NCBI RefSeq assembly: GCF_014205275.1
Contig: NZ_JACHND010000001.1
Span: forward strand, 4,774,001 to 4,838,000
Direction of reading: 5' to 3'
DNA from: Sphaerisporangium siamense
GTDB taxonomy: Bacteria; Actinomycetota; Actinomycetes; Streptosporangiales; Streptosporangiaceae
Length of the DNA stretch: 64,000 nucleotides
Numbering within the stretch: position 1 is the first letter of the stretch; the number at the start of each line of letters is the position of its first letter. Both the position numbers and the translations under genes were made by a program. Of the stretch, positions 1 to 6,864 are shown piece after piece. Under the pieces are notes generated by a model. That model worked only from the letters and a program-made list of their open reading frames with translations, was not told the DNA's origin and searched no databases.

Positions 1-216
1 CCGGCCACCTCTCTGCGCAACCTCAGCAAGGTTGCCCAAGGGGCGCAGGTTCCCATGGCGAAGCTCAACACGGCGCTTCGCTGGGCCTACCGACTGGAAG
101 AAGCCGGGCTGGATATCGACTACACCCCGGAGGCCGGCTTCTTCGAGAAGCCTGCCAAGGAGCCCTCGCACATCCACATGGTTCTCCAGGACGTGCAGAG
201 GGTCACCGGAGAGTGA
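1..216 (+). CDS. 3' end of a phage early gene (partial)
   Basis: Reading frame 1 is open from the first base to TGA at 214-216, giving the last 71 residues of a protein that ends VQRVTGE. The segment is charged and has no recognisable domain. It is cut by the window edge, so its length and function cannot be judged. A rho-independent terminator follows 14 bases later, so it ends a transcription unit. Confidence 0.6.
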   Translation, partial: PATSLRNLSKVAQGAQVPMAKLNTALRWAYRLEEAGLDIDYTPEAGFFEKPAKEPSHIHMVLQDVQRVTGE

Positions 217-229
217 TACGAGCAGAATG

Positions 230-256
230 GCGACCCCTCCCCGCGGGGTCGCTTTT
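230..256 (+). terminator. Rho-independent terminator
   Basis: An 8-bp stem GCGACCCC/GGGGTCGC with a 7-base loop is followed by TTTT. It separates the partial first gene from the next gene. Confidence 0.8.
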
Positions 257-265
257 CTCAACCAC

Positions 266-285
266 AGACACAGGAGTTTGGTAGC
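266..285 (+). promoter_or_regulatory. Start-associated sequence, copy 1
   Basis: ACACAGGAGTTTGGTAGC lies directly upstream of ATG 288. It contains the ribosome-binding site (AGGAG) and matches the repeated consensus GATACARGAGGTTGGTAAC. Confidence 0.75.
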
Positions 286-287
286 CC

Positions 288-533
288 ATGAAGCCCGGCC
301 CGCTGGACCTCATCGAAGAACTCGATGCCCCCGAGGTCATCTACTCCAACAGCGGCATTCAGGTCGCCCGTGCCACTGGAGTCAAAGGCAGCCTGTACGA
401 GGTGACCCCCAGCAATCGCGCCACGGCGGCCGAGTTGGCGGACGGATTCGCCCATATCCCGCCGAACGCTGTTGTCAGAGACGCCTTCAGCGACGAAGGC
501 GAAGTCTGCATCAACTTCTGGGACGCGGCCTGA
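288..533 (+). CDS. Small hypothetical phage protein, 81 aa
   Basis: The ATG follows a start-associated sequence by two bases, which fixes the start. The product is acidic, has no membrane segment or signal peptide and matches no family I recognise. It lies between a terminator and the Cas4-like nuclease gene, at the head of the early operon visible here. Confidence 0.65.
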   Translation: MKPGPLDLIEELDAPEVIYSNSGIQVARATGVKGSLYEVTPSNRATAAELADGFAHIPPNAVVRDAFSDEGEVCINFWDAA

Positions 534-547
534 TATCGCTATGCCCA

Positions 548-566
548 GATACAGGAGTTTGGAAAC
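548..566 (+). promoter_or_regulatory. Start-associated sequence, copy 2
   Basis: GATACAGGAGTTTGGAAAC lies five bases before the TTG start at 572 of the Cas4-like nuclease and supplies its ribosome-binding site. Confidence 0.75.
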
Positions 567-571
567 GGTAA

Positions 572-1354
572 TTGAGTAGACGTACCTCAGTCTCACGGCT
601 GACCAGCATCGCCCGGTGCGGCACGGCCTACGAACTGGAGCGCGTGCAGCGCCTCCCCTCCACGCCGGCCGGATGGACCATCCAAGGCGTCGCCATTCAC
701 GACGCGGCCGACGCCTGGGAGAAGTCCGGGCGCACGATGGACGTGCTCAACGCCCAGGAGGTCTTCAAGAGGTCTTGGCGGGCCGAGATCGCCAAGGCCG
801 ACGCTAAGCACCCGGAACGGTCCAAGTGGCTCGTAGGGGGCCGCAAGAAGGTCCAGAACGACCTGGTGGATCGTTACAACGGCGGCCTGGAGCAGGTCGC
901 CAACTACATCGAGTACAACAAGGCCGACGACACTCTCCGGCCGTTCACCATGCCTGACGGATCGGTAGCCGCCGAAGTCGGCTTCGAGATCGAGTTCGGC
1001 GGGGTAGCCGTGCTCGGCTACCTGGACCTCCTGATGGAGAACACCCGAACCGGAGAGCTGCTGGTCCGCGACATCAAGAGCGGCAGCAAGGTCCCGGCAG
1101 TGCCATTCCAGCTCATCGTCTACCGCATGGCCGTCGCCGACGTGCTCGGCCTGGACGTGCAATGGGGTCACTTCTTCATGACCCGCGACGGCAAGCCCAC
1201 CAGGGACATCGACCTCACCACGCTCGACGTGGAGTACATCCAGCGGTGGTTCGTCCGCCAGGTCGAGCTGGCCGAGCGCGGCCTGTTCCTGCCCAACCCC
1301 GGGGACGCCTGCCGCACCTGCGGCGTCGCTCCCCACTGCCCCCTCATGAAGTAG
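572..1354 (+). CDS. Cas4/RecB-like PD-(D/E)XK nuclease
   Basis: Product of 260 aa. The nuclease core is visible as an acidic strand (GYLDLL, about residues 149-154), then RDIKSGSK (about 168-175, the D-E/D-x-K part) and QLIVYR (about 180-185, the QxxxY motif). The C-terminus carries CRTCGVAPHC, a cysteine cluster like the Fe-S site of Cas4/AddB-type exonucleases. Phage members of this family act in recombination or DNA end processing near replication genes, which fits the neighbours. The TTG start is chosen because the start-associated sequence ends just before it. No cas genes or CRISPR arrays accompany it. Confidence 0.8.
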   Translation: MSRRTSVSRLTSIARCGTAYELERVQRLPSTPAGWTIQGVAIHDAADAWEKSGRTMDVLNAQEVFKRSWRAEIAKADAKHPERSKWLVGGRKKVQNDLVDRYNGGLEQVANYIEYNKADDTLRPFTMPDGSVAAEVGFEIEFGGVAVLGYLDLLMENTRTGELLVRDIKSGSKVPAVPFQLIVYRMAVADVLGLDVQWGHFFMTRDGKPTRDIDLTTLDVEYIQRWFVRQVELAERGLFLPNPGDACRTCGVAPHCPLMK

Positions 1355-1361
1355 GAGCCAC

Positions 1362-2120
1362 GTGACCAACGAGATCGCGATCTTCAACCACTTCGACGTA
1401 GGTGTTCGCGTCATCAAGCAGGGAGACACCTTCAAGATCGTGGCCAGTGACATGGCCAAGGCGTGGGGCTACCGGGATGCCGCCGCCATCACCCGTGGGC
1501 TGGACGACACCGAGAAAGGGTACGCAATTGTGAGTACCCCTGGCGGACAGCAGAACATGCAGGTCATCACCGAGAAGGGCCTCCACCGCCTGGTCTCCAC
1601 CCTGCGCCGGCCCGAGCTGAAGGAGTGGCAGGACAAGCTCTACGGCGAGATCATCCCGACCTACAACCGGACCGGGATGGCCATCGACAGCGACCGGGTG
1701 GACCTCAGCGACCCGGAGACCATCCTCGCGCTGGCGGCCAAGGCCGGCGAGCTGGCCCAGAAGTACAAGGCCGAACGGGACCTCGCCAAGGGCAAGGTCA
1801 TCGAGCTGTCGCCGAAGGCCGACCGCTACGACCACTTCATGAGCACCGAGGAGAGCAAGAGCATCCGCGAGGTCGCTCGCATGCTCAAGCCGTACGGCAT
1901 CCGCGAGCGCGAGTTCATCGAGGACCACCTTCGCGACCTCTGGGGCTGGATCGACCGGTACGGCACGGCCGCCAAGGTCTACCCCGTCGACCAGGGCTAC
2001 ATGGAGAACCGGATCGTCTACAAGCCGAACGGCGAGACCGTCACGCAGGGCCGCTTCACCAAGAAGGGCATCGACCGTGTCTTCGCCAAGCTCGGGCTCG
2101 GCCTGGCCGAGGTGGTCTAG
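1362..2120 (+). CDS. BRO-N domain phage antirepressor-like protein
   Basis: Product of 252 aa starting at GTG 1362, 7 bases after the nuclease stop. The N-terminal third (about 1-105) looks like a BRO-N DNA-binding domain, with VASDMAKAWGYRDAAAITRG and the later ITEKGLHRL. The C-terminal part (about 150-250) resembles the KilAC/ANT domain of phage antirepressors, with DHFM and then REVARMLKPYGIRERE. Such proteins relieve repression in temperate phages by binding DNA or the repressor. It ends at TAG 2118-2120, and the next gene continues in the same frame. Confidence 0.8.
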   Translation: MTNEIAIFNHFDVGVRVIKQGDTFKIVASDMAKAWGYRDAAAITRGLDDTEKGYAIVSTPGGQQNMQVITEKGLHRLVSTLRRPELKEWQDKLYGEIIPTYNRTGMAIDSDRVDLSDPETILALAAKAGELAQKYKAERDLAKGKVIELSPKADRYDHFMSTEESKSIREVARMLKPYGIREREFIEDHLRDLWGWIDRYGTAAKVYPVDQGYMENRIVYKPNGETVTQGRFTKKGIDRVFAKLGLGLAEVV

Positions 2121-3023
2121 ATACTTCTTCTTTCTCATGCCAAGCGGAAGGCCAAGGCCGCGGGTGCCCCCATCCCCACGGTGTGGAAGTCCCTGGCTGA
2201 CGCCACAGTCCACTTCCGCCGCTCGCAGGTCGCCATGGTGGCCGCAGCGCCGGGAGTGGGCAAGTCGGCCTTCACGCTGAATCTGGCGATCCGCTCGGGC
2301 GCCCGAGGCATCTACATGAGCGCCGACAGCGACGAGGTCACCCAAGCCTTCCGGGCCGCCGCGATCCTGACGGGAGACCGTGTCCAGGAGATCGAGGCGG
2401 CCTACAAGGTCGGCAAGGGTGAGCGCTACGACAAGGTGCTGCGCGAGTTCACCAACGTGTGGTTCGACTTCGACGCCTCCCCGAACCTGACCCACATCGA
2501 GGAGGAGGTGCTGGCCTACGCCTACATGTACGGACGTTGGCCAGAGCTGCTGGTCCTGGACAACCTCGTCAACGTCTTCGACGAGAGCGGAGGCGAGGGC
2601 TTCGCCGGCCACGAGAACACCATGAGCTTCCTGGTGGACCTGGCCCGCAAGACCGAGGCTCAGGTGACCGTCCTGCATCACGTGGTCGGCGAGGCCGAGT
2701 CGGGCGACCAGCCGCTCAAGCTCAAGGACATCCGAGGGAAGATCACCAAGCTCCAGACCCTCGTGCTCGGGCTGGCCTACACAGACACCTACACCCCTCA
2801 GGGCCGCGCCCTCGGGGTGTACGTGCTGAAGAACCGCTCCGGTAAGGCTTCGGCCTCCGGAGACCTGTCGGTCGAGCTGAACGCCGACCTGGACCGGATG
2901 CTCATCAACGACATGGAAGCCCCGGCAGGGGGTGACCTGCCCGATGCGGTCTGGGAGGACTTCAAGCAGGACTTCGAGGCGGCCGAGGGAATCCGAGAGC
3001 GCGAGATCCATGAAGCGCTGTGA
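2121..3023 (+). CDS. RecA/DnaB-type replicative ATPase, ATA start proposed
   Basis: P-loop ATPase of about 300 aa with Walker A APGVGKS (2248-2268 region) and Walker B LLVLDN. It resembles the DnaB/RecA-like helicase or loader found beside phage primases. Family-like sequence (AGAPIPTVWKSL) already runs from about 2157, upstream of the first GTG at 2181, and that GTG has no ribosome-binding site. The only AUN-type codon between the preceding TAG and this region is ATA 2121. It lies 8 bases after GAGG, the same spacing as in the start-associated sequences. A GTG 2181 start, or read-through from the upstream gene, remains possible. Confidence 0.75.
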   Translation: MLLLSHAKRKAKAAGAPIPTVWKSLADATVHFRRSQVAMVAAAPGVGKSAFTLNLAIRSGARGIYMSADSDEVTQAFRAAAILTGDRVQEIEAAYKVGKGERYDKVLREFTNVWFDFDASPNLTHIEEEVLAYAYMYGRWPELLVLDNLVNVFDESGGEGFAGHENTMSFLVDLARKTEAQVTVLHHVVGEAESGDQPLKLKDIRGKITKLQTLVLGLAYTDTYTPQGRALGVYVLKNRSGKASASGDLSVELNADLDRMLINDMEAPAGGDLPDAVWEDFKQDFEAAEGIREREIHEAL

Positions 3024-3441
3024 GAGGTGCCAGAAGAACCGGCAACTGCGCTTCTTCACTGGACCGCGAGGGCGGATCTGCACCACCTGCCAGCGCAAGG
3101 CACGTAGCGACGCCACCCACCGCAGGCGGGTCGGCAAGACCTACGGATTGGAGGCCGGCGAATATGACGCCCTCTTCAAGGCCCAGGGCGGTGCTTGTGC
3201 CATCTGTGGAGGCACCCGCAAGCAGCGACTCAGTGTGGACCACTGTCACAAAAGCGGAGTGGTTCGCGGCCTTCTTTGCAGGTTATGCAACTCCCGCCTG
3301 CTCACAGCAGCGAGGGACAGCCCGGATGTCCTGCGTAGGGCCGCCGCCTACCTTGAGGCTCCGCCAGCCGTAGATGTTCTCGGCCCCCGCTACGCCTCCG
3401 AGGAAGCCAACAACAGCCGCCAGAGGAAGAGGAAGCGATGA
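3010..3441 (+). CDS. Recombination endonuclease VII (HNH/ENDO VII family)
   Basis: Product of 143 aa. Two N-terminal CxxC pairs (CERCQ, CTTC) precede the endonuclease VII core: YGLEAGEYDALFKAQGGACA, then CGG, LSVDHCHKSG and GLLCRLCN. Zinc cysteines and the DHCH active-site motif are all present. The family resolves branched DNA during phage replication and packaging. ATG 3010 overlaps the ATPase gene by 14 bases, suggesting translational coupling. Confidence 0.9.
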   Translation: MKRCERCQKNRQLRFFTGPRGRICTTCQRKARSDATHRRRVGKTYGLEAGEYDALFKAQGGACAICGGTRKQRLSVDHCHKSGVVRGLLCRLCNSRLLTAARDSPDVLRRAAAYLEAPPAVDVLGPRYASEEANNSRQRKRKR

Positions 3442-3557
3442 AGAAGCACCGCGAGTCCAAGCCTCCGACCGACCTGAAGCGACCGGCCCCCAAGGACCCC
3501 CGGCCCGGCAACCCGGAGATCATGAGGGCTCTCCAGAAGGCCATTAACGCGCGCTGA
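3438..3557 (+). CDS. Small basic hypothetical protein, 39 aa
   Basis: ATG 3438 overlaps the endonuclease VII stop as ATGA, a coupled arrangement. The product is lysine/proline-rich (KKHRESKPPTDLKRPAPKD) and has no known domain. Its stop is followed within two bases by a start-associated sequence. It is short, but the coupling and the codon choice support translation. Confidence 0.5.
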   Translation: MKKHRESKPPTDLKRPAPKDPRPGNPEIMRALQKAINAR

Positions 3558-3574
3558 TACAAGAGGTTGGTAAC
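3556..3574 (+). promoter_or_regulatory. Start-associated sequence, copy 3
   Basis: GATACAAGAGGTTGGTAAC, the exact consensus, one base before GTG 3576 of the primase zinc-finger reading frame. Confidence 0.8.
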
Positions 3575-3575
3575 T

Positions 3576-3948
3576 GTGGATCTTCCCATCGCCCCGCTTC
3601 TGGAGCACTTCGGCGCGGACGTCCCCCATGTGGAGGAAGGGGGGCGGTGGCGCGCGATGCGCTGTCCGTTTCCATGACGACCGGCACTCTTCCGCCAGCG
3701 TCCGCTTCGAGGCGTTCAAGTGCCAGGCGTGCCCCGCCTACGGCAACGCCTACACGCTGCTCAGGAGGGTTGAGCTAGATGAAGGCTGTAGTCCCGAGTC
3801 CGTCTTCCAGGAGGTTTACGGAGACGGCATCCAGGGCGTACCACGACCAGCTCGACGACGAGGCTTTGGCGTATCTGACAGGCCCGGAACGGCTCCTCAG
3901 CGAGGACATCATCAAGGAGCACCGGTTCGGCGTCGTCCGTTCACCTGA
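3576..3948 (+). pseudogene. Primase zinc-finger module, needs a +1 frameshift
   Basis: GTG 3576 sits behind a start-associated sequence. The frame encodes a primase N-terminus up to RCPF, then meets TGA at 3675-3677. Shifting +1 at TTT-C (3669-3672) gives RCPF then HDDRHSSASV and later KCQACPAYGNAYTLLRRV, the CHC2-type zinc finger (CPFH...CxxC) of DnaG-like primases. The second frame runs on to 3948 but overlaps the TOPRIM gene in another frame. This may be a programmed +1 frameshift, a real inactivating mutation or a sequence error. Split primases are known in actinophages. Confidence 0.6.
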
Positions 3949-4417
3949 GCCCGGCCACGAGCACGTCCGGGGCTACCTCTCCATCCCCTACCTCACGCCG
4001 GACGGCGAGTGCATCAGCATCCGCTTCCGCAGGCTCGGGGAGGGAGACGGCCCCAAGTACCTCTCGATCGCAGGCGACATCCCCCGCCTGTACGGCACCG
4101 AAGCGCTCCAGCGCGGCACCCGCAACATCTGCCTCACCGAGGGGGAGTTCGACCGGGCCGTGGCCACCATGTGCGGCCTGCCAGCGGTGGGCTGCCCTGG
4201 AGTGCAGGCGTGGGAGAAGGTCTGGGCCCGGCTGCTGGTCCAGTTCGACGCCGTCTTCATCCTCCACGATGACGACGAGCCCGGCCGCGAGTTGGTGGCC
4301 AAGGTCGCCAACTCCGGCCTGGACAATGTCCGCCCTATACCTATGCGCGGAGGGGACGTTACTTCCTTCTTCCGCGACCACGGACGCGAGGGCCTTCGAG
4401 CCAAGCTCGGTGCCTGA
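3779..4417 (+). CDS. DNA primase, TOPRIM-containing part
   Basis: Product of 212 aa. It carries a primase core with GYLSIPYLTPDGECISIRFR, then KYLSIAGDIPRLYG, the TOPRIM glutamate motif ICLTEGEFDRAVA (about 120-132) and the aspartate motif FILHDDDEPGRE (about 160-171). It makes RNA primers for phage replication, together with the zinc module encoded just upstream in another frame. ATG 3779 follows a good GGAGGG by 9 bases. The N-terminal 20 residues look unlike primases, so a second frameshift from the upstream frame is also conceivable. Confidence 0.85.
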   Translation: MKAVVPSPSSRRFTETASRAYHDQLDDEALAYLTGPERLLSEDIIKEHRFGVVRSPEPGHEHVRGYLSIPYLTPDGECISIRFRRLGEGDGPKYLSIAGDIPRLYGTEALQRGTRNICLTEGEFDRAVATMCGLPAVGCPGVQAWEKVWARLLVQFDAVFILHDDDEPGRELVAKVANSGLDNVRPIPMRGGDVTSFFRDHGREGLRAKLGA

Positions 4418-4431
4418 CTTTCGCACGCACT

Positions 4432-4450
4432 CATACAAGAGGTTGGTAGC
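4432..4450 (+). promoter_or_regulatory. Start-associated sequence, copy 4
   Basis: CATACAAGAGGTTGGTAGC two bases before GTG 4453. Confidence 0.8.
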
Positions 4451-4452
4451 AC

Positions 4453-4863
4453 GTGACCAGTGAAGAACTCGCAAACGAGGTCATGGCGGCCGTCGTCGCC
4501 GTCCAGGGCCGCATCCTCGGCGTCGGCCAGGAGCAGTACGACGAGGGCTCCCAGCAGAAGTTCGAGCTGATGAGCCTCCAGCAACTCGTGGACTACGCCA
4601 TGGAGGAGGCCGAGGACGGCATCGCCTACAACGTGATGCTCCGCTACAAGCTCAAGCAGCTCAAGGCCGCCATCAACCAGGCGTTCGCCGGATACACCGC
4701 CAACGCCGCCGCCCGGCACGCCAAGCCGGCCCCCTCGCCTGCGCCGGATGTCTACCAGATGCCGGCCAATCCGCCCAAGGTTGTGGGCCCTGACCCCACC
4801 GACATCCTCTACCGCATCCCCGGCCACCCGGCCGCCGACAACTTCGGGGGTTTCTCCCGTTGA
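4453..4863 (+). CDS. Hypothetical phage protein, 136 aa
   Basis: The start GTG 4453 is set by the start-associated sequence. The first 75 residues look helical (MSLQQLVDYAMEEAEDGIAY). The acidic EExxDG pattern is faintly like all-alpha NTP pyrophosphohydrolases (MazG type), but this is weak. The last 50 residues are proline-rich and probably disordered. It sits between primase and phosphoesterase and its stop overlaps the next start. Confidence 0.55.
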   Translation: MTSEELANEVMAAVVAVQGRILGVGQEQYDEGSQQKFELMSLQQLVDYAMEEAEDGIAYNVMLRYKLKQLKAAINQAFAGYTANAAARHAKPAPSPAPDVYQMPANPPKVVGPDPTDILYRIPGHPAADNFGGFSR

Positions 4864-5156
4864 AGCTCGATGGAGAGTGGGAGCTGGACCCGCAAGAGCT
4901 GGCGGCCCTCTTCAAGGCCAAGGGCTGGTGCTACAGCACCAGCGAGGGGCTGATCATCCCCAACGCGCGAGGGGTGGAGAACCAGCTCGCCACGCTCATC
5001 AAGGAAGCGCTCGACCGCCGCTGTGACGAAGTCCAGGGCGGACGCTTCCTGGTCTGGAAGGACCCCGACCTTCCCCACGCCTATGACCTGTTCCTGAACA
5101 TCGGCTTCATCTGGGACGAGAACGCCCTGGACGAAGACCAGGAGGCCGCAGCTTGA
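4860..5156 (+). CDS. Hypothetical protein, 98 aa
   Basis: TTG 4860 overlaps the previous stop (TTGA), a coupling seen repeatedly in this operon. The product is acidic with two tryptophan-rich stretches and no recognised domain or membrane segment. Its end overlaps the next start in the same way. Confidence 0.6.
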   Translation: MKLDGEWELDPQELAALFKAKGWCYSTSEGLIIPNARGVENQLATLIKEALDRRCDEVQGGRFLVWKDPDLPHAYDLFLNIGFIWDENALDEDQEAAA

Positions 5157-5359
5157 CCCCAGTCCTTTCCCCCCAGTTCCGAAAGGCCCTGCTGAGGCGG
5201 CACAAGAAGCGCCAGCGCAACGGCCTGTGGTGCGAGAAGGGCTGCCCCTTCCACCGCCAGGTCACCGCCGAGGAGGTCTGGAACACCCACATCGGCGGCT
5301 GGACCTTCATGTACGTGGACACCGTGGACCGCATGGCCAAGGAGGGCCAGTTCGATTGA
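5153..5359 (+). CDS. Small basic hypothetical protein, 68 aa
   Basis: TTG 5153 overlaps the previous stop. The N-terminus is strongly basic (RKALLRRHKKRQRN) and is followed by CEKGCPFH, a possible half zinc site. It might bind nucleic acid, but that is inference only. It lies in a tight run of coupled early genes. Confidence 0.55.
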   Translation: MTPVLSPQFRKALLRRHKKRQRNGLWCEKGCPFHRQVTAEEVWNTHIGGWTFMYVDTVDRMAKEGQFD

Positions 5360-6174
5360 GCACAACTCAGCGTGTCGTCGTCATCAGCGACACCCAGCTC
5401 CCCTTCGAGGACAAGCGGGCACTCCGCAACGTCCTGGCCTTCATCGGTGACTACCAGCCCGACGCCGTCTACCAGATCGGCGACTTCATGGACTACCCGA
5501 CCCCGAGCAGGTGGTCCAAGGGCACCCGCTCGGAGTTCGAGCAGTTGGTCATCAAGCACAGCGACTACGGCAAGCGCAACTTCCTGGAGCCCCTGAGGGC
5601 CGTCTACAGCGGCCCGGTCGGCATCCTGGAGGGCAACCACGACGAGCGCCCCAGGGTGTACCTGGCGCAGTCAGCGCCCGCGCTGGCCGAGTTCTCCGAT
5701 GCCTTCCACTTCTCCAAGCTGCTGGACTTCGACGGCTTCGGAGTGGACCTCATCAAGCCCTTCTTCAAGGTCGGCCCGGAGACGGTCCTGATCCACGGCC
5801 ACGAGATCAAGGGCATGTCGCAGATCGCCGGGACCAGCGCCTACAACCACGCCACCAAGGCCGGCGCGAACATCATCATGGGCCACACCCACCGGCTCGG
5901 CATCCGCCGCCACACCGCCCAGTACATCGGCGGCAAGCCCGTCCGCAGGTGGGGCTTCGAGGTCGGCAACCTCATGGACGTCCGCAAGACCCAGTACCTC
6001 GGGGCCGGGGGAGTGGCCAACTGGCAGCAGGGCTTCGGCATCCTCTACGTCGGCAAGTACGACGTGAGCCCGGTGGCGATCGACATCTGGGGCGACGGCT
6101 CCTTCGTCGTGGAGGGCGAGCGCTACGGCGCGCTCAAGCGCGACCAGACCGGCAAGTTCAAGGCGGCTGCATGA
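5356..6174 (+). CDS. Calcineurin-like metallophosphoesterase
   Basis: Product of 272 aa with the metallophosphoesterase signature: ISDTQLP near residue 11, GDFMDY near 41, GNHDE near 96, HGHE near 155 and GHTHR near 180. The usual first motif D-x-H is D-x-Q here (SDTQ), a substitution also found in some phage members. The substrate is unknown; phage homologues hydrolyse phosphodiesters or nucleotides. TTG 5356 overlaps the previous stop. Confidence 0.85.
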   Translation: MSTTQRVVVISDTQLPFEDKRALRNVLAFIGDYQPDAVYQIGDFMDYPTPSRWSKGTRSEFEQLVIKHSDYGKRNFLEPLRAVYSGPVGILEGNHDERPRVYLAQSAPALAEFSDAFHFSKLLDFDGFGVDLIKPFFKVGPETVLIHGHEIKGMSQIAGTSAYNHATKAGANIIMGHTHRLGIRRHTAQYIGGKPVRRWGFEVGNLMDVRKTQYLGAGGVANWQQGFGILYVGKYDVSPVAIDIWGDGSFVVEGERYGALKRDQTGKFKAAA

Positions 6175-6184
6175 CGCATGCCCA

Positions 6185-6203
6185 GATACAGGAGGTTGGC
6201 AAC
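6185..6203 (+). promoter_or_regulatory. Start-associated sequence, copy 5
   Basis: GATACAGGAGGTTGGCAAC three bases before TTG 6207. Confidence 0.8.
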
Positions 6204-6206
6204 TCG

Positions 6207-6863
6207 TTGATCAGCGATGAGCACACCGAACTGCTCATGCAGGTCGCGGCACACGTCGGCCGCAAGCTCGCCTACCAGTACCCGACCGAGAACGCCGAGG
6301 ACATCGCCTCGGAGGTCACCACCCAGGCCATCGCCGAGTGGAAGCACAACGCCGCCCAGTTGGCCAAGGCCGCCAACTACGGTCGCAGCGAGTACGAGGT
6401 GCTGTTCTTCCTTCTTTCTCGCCGGGCCAACGAGTACTGCGGCAAGCGCCACTACGCCTACATGCTGGAGAACCCGCAGGCCGCGGTCTACACCCCGCGC
6501 GAGGTCAGGGCCCTGCTCAAGGAGTTCTACTTCAACCCCGACGCGTGGGAGACCCCCAGCAAGGACACCGAGCACGGCGTAGCCGTGGACGCCAAGAGCC
6601 TGTGGGTCAACCTGGCCGACCTCAAGAGCGCCCTGGAGCGCGTCTCCGATCGAGTCCACGAGACCATCCTGGCCGCCTTCGGCCCTGAGGATCTGAACCT
6701 CCCCGAGCCCGACAAGCGGCGCGTCAGCGACGCCGTGGGCGCCGTCACCCGCGAGCTGAACCGCCACCTCAACCCGCAGCTCACCAGTCACGAGGGGCCT
6801 GGCCGGCGCAAGGCCATGCCCACCGAGACCGCCGTCTACATCACCCACAAGCAAGGGGTATGA
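6207..6863 (+). CDS. Sigma-factor-like hypothetical protein
   Basis: Product of 218 aa. Residues about 15-75 (PTENAEDIASEVTTQAIAEW and the following helices) resemble sigma-70 region 2. The C-terminal part could hold a helix-turn-helix but is not clear. Phages place such genes in front of replication genes, yet the match is weak and no promoter-binding role is shown. The TTG 6207 start is preferred over ATG 6171 because the start-associated sequence lies between them. Confidence 0.5.
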   Translation: MISDEHTELLMQVAAHVGRKLAYQYPTENAEDIASEVTTQAIAEWKHNAAQLAKAANYGRSEYEVLFFLLSRRANEYCGKRHYAYMLENPQAAVYTPREVRALLKEFYFNPDAWETPSKDTEHGVAVDAKSLWVNLADLKSALERVSDRVHETILAAFGPEDLNLPEPDKRRVSDAVGAVTRELNRHLNPQLTSHEGPGRRKAMPTETAVYITHKQGV

Positions 6864-6864
6864 C

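Noticed and set aside
572..1354. A CRISPR-Cas locus suggested by the Cas4-like nuclease
   Set aside because: No other cas gene and no repeat-spacer array was seen. Cas4-like nucleases are common in phages.
1344..3137. A 597-codon - strand frame opposite the antirepressor and ATPase
   Set aside because: The + strand genes are clear. The reverse frame is Val/Leu/Asp-rich shadow sequence with no motif.
5372..5596. Serine-rich + strand frame within the phosphoesterase gene
   Set aside because: It is an out-of-frame shadow of the phosphoesterase, which has all its motifs.
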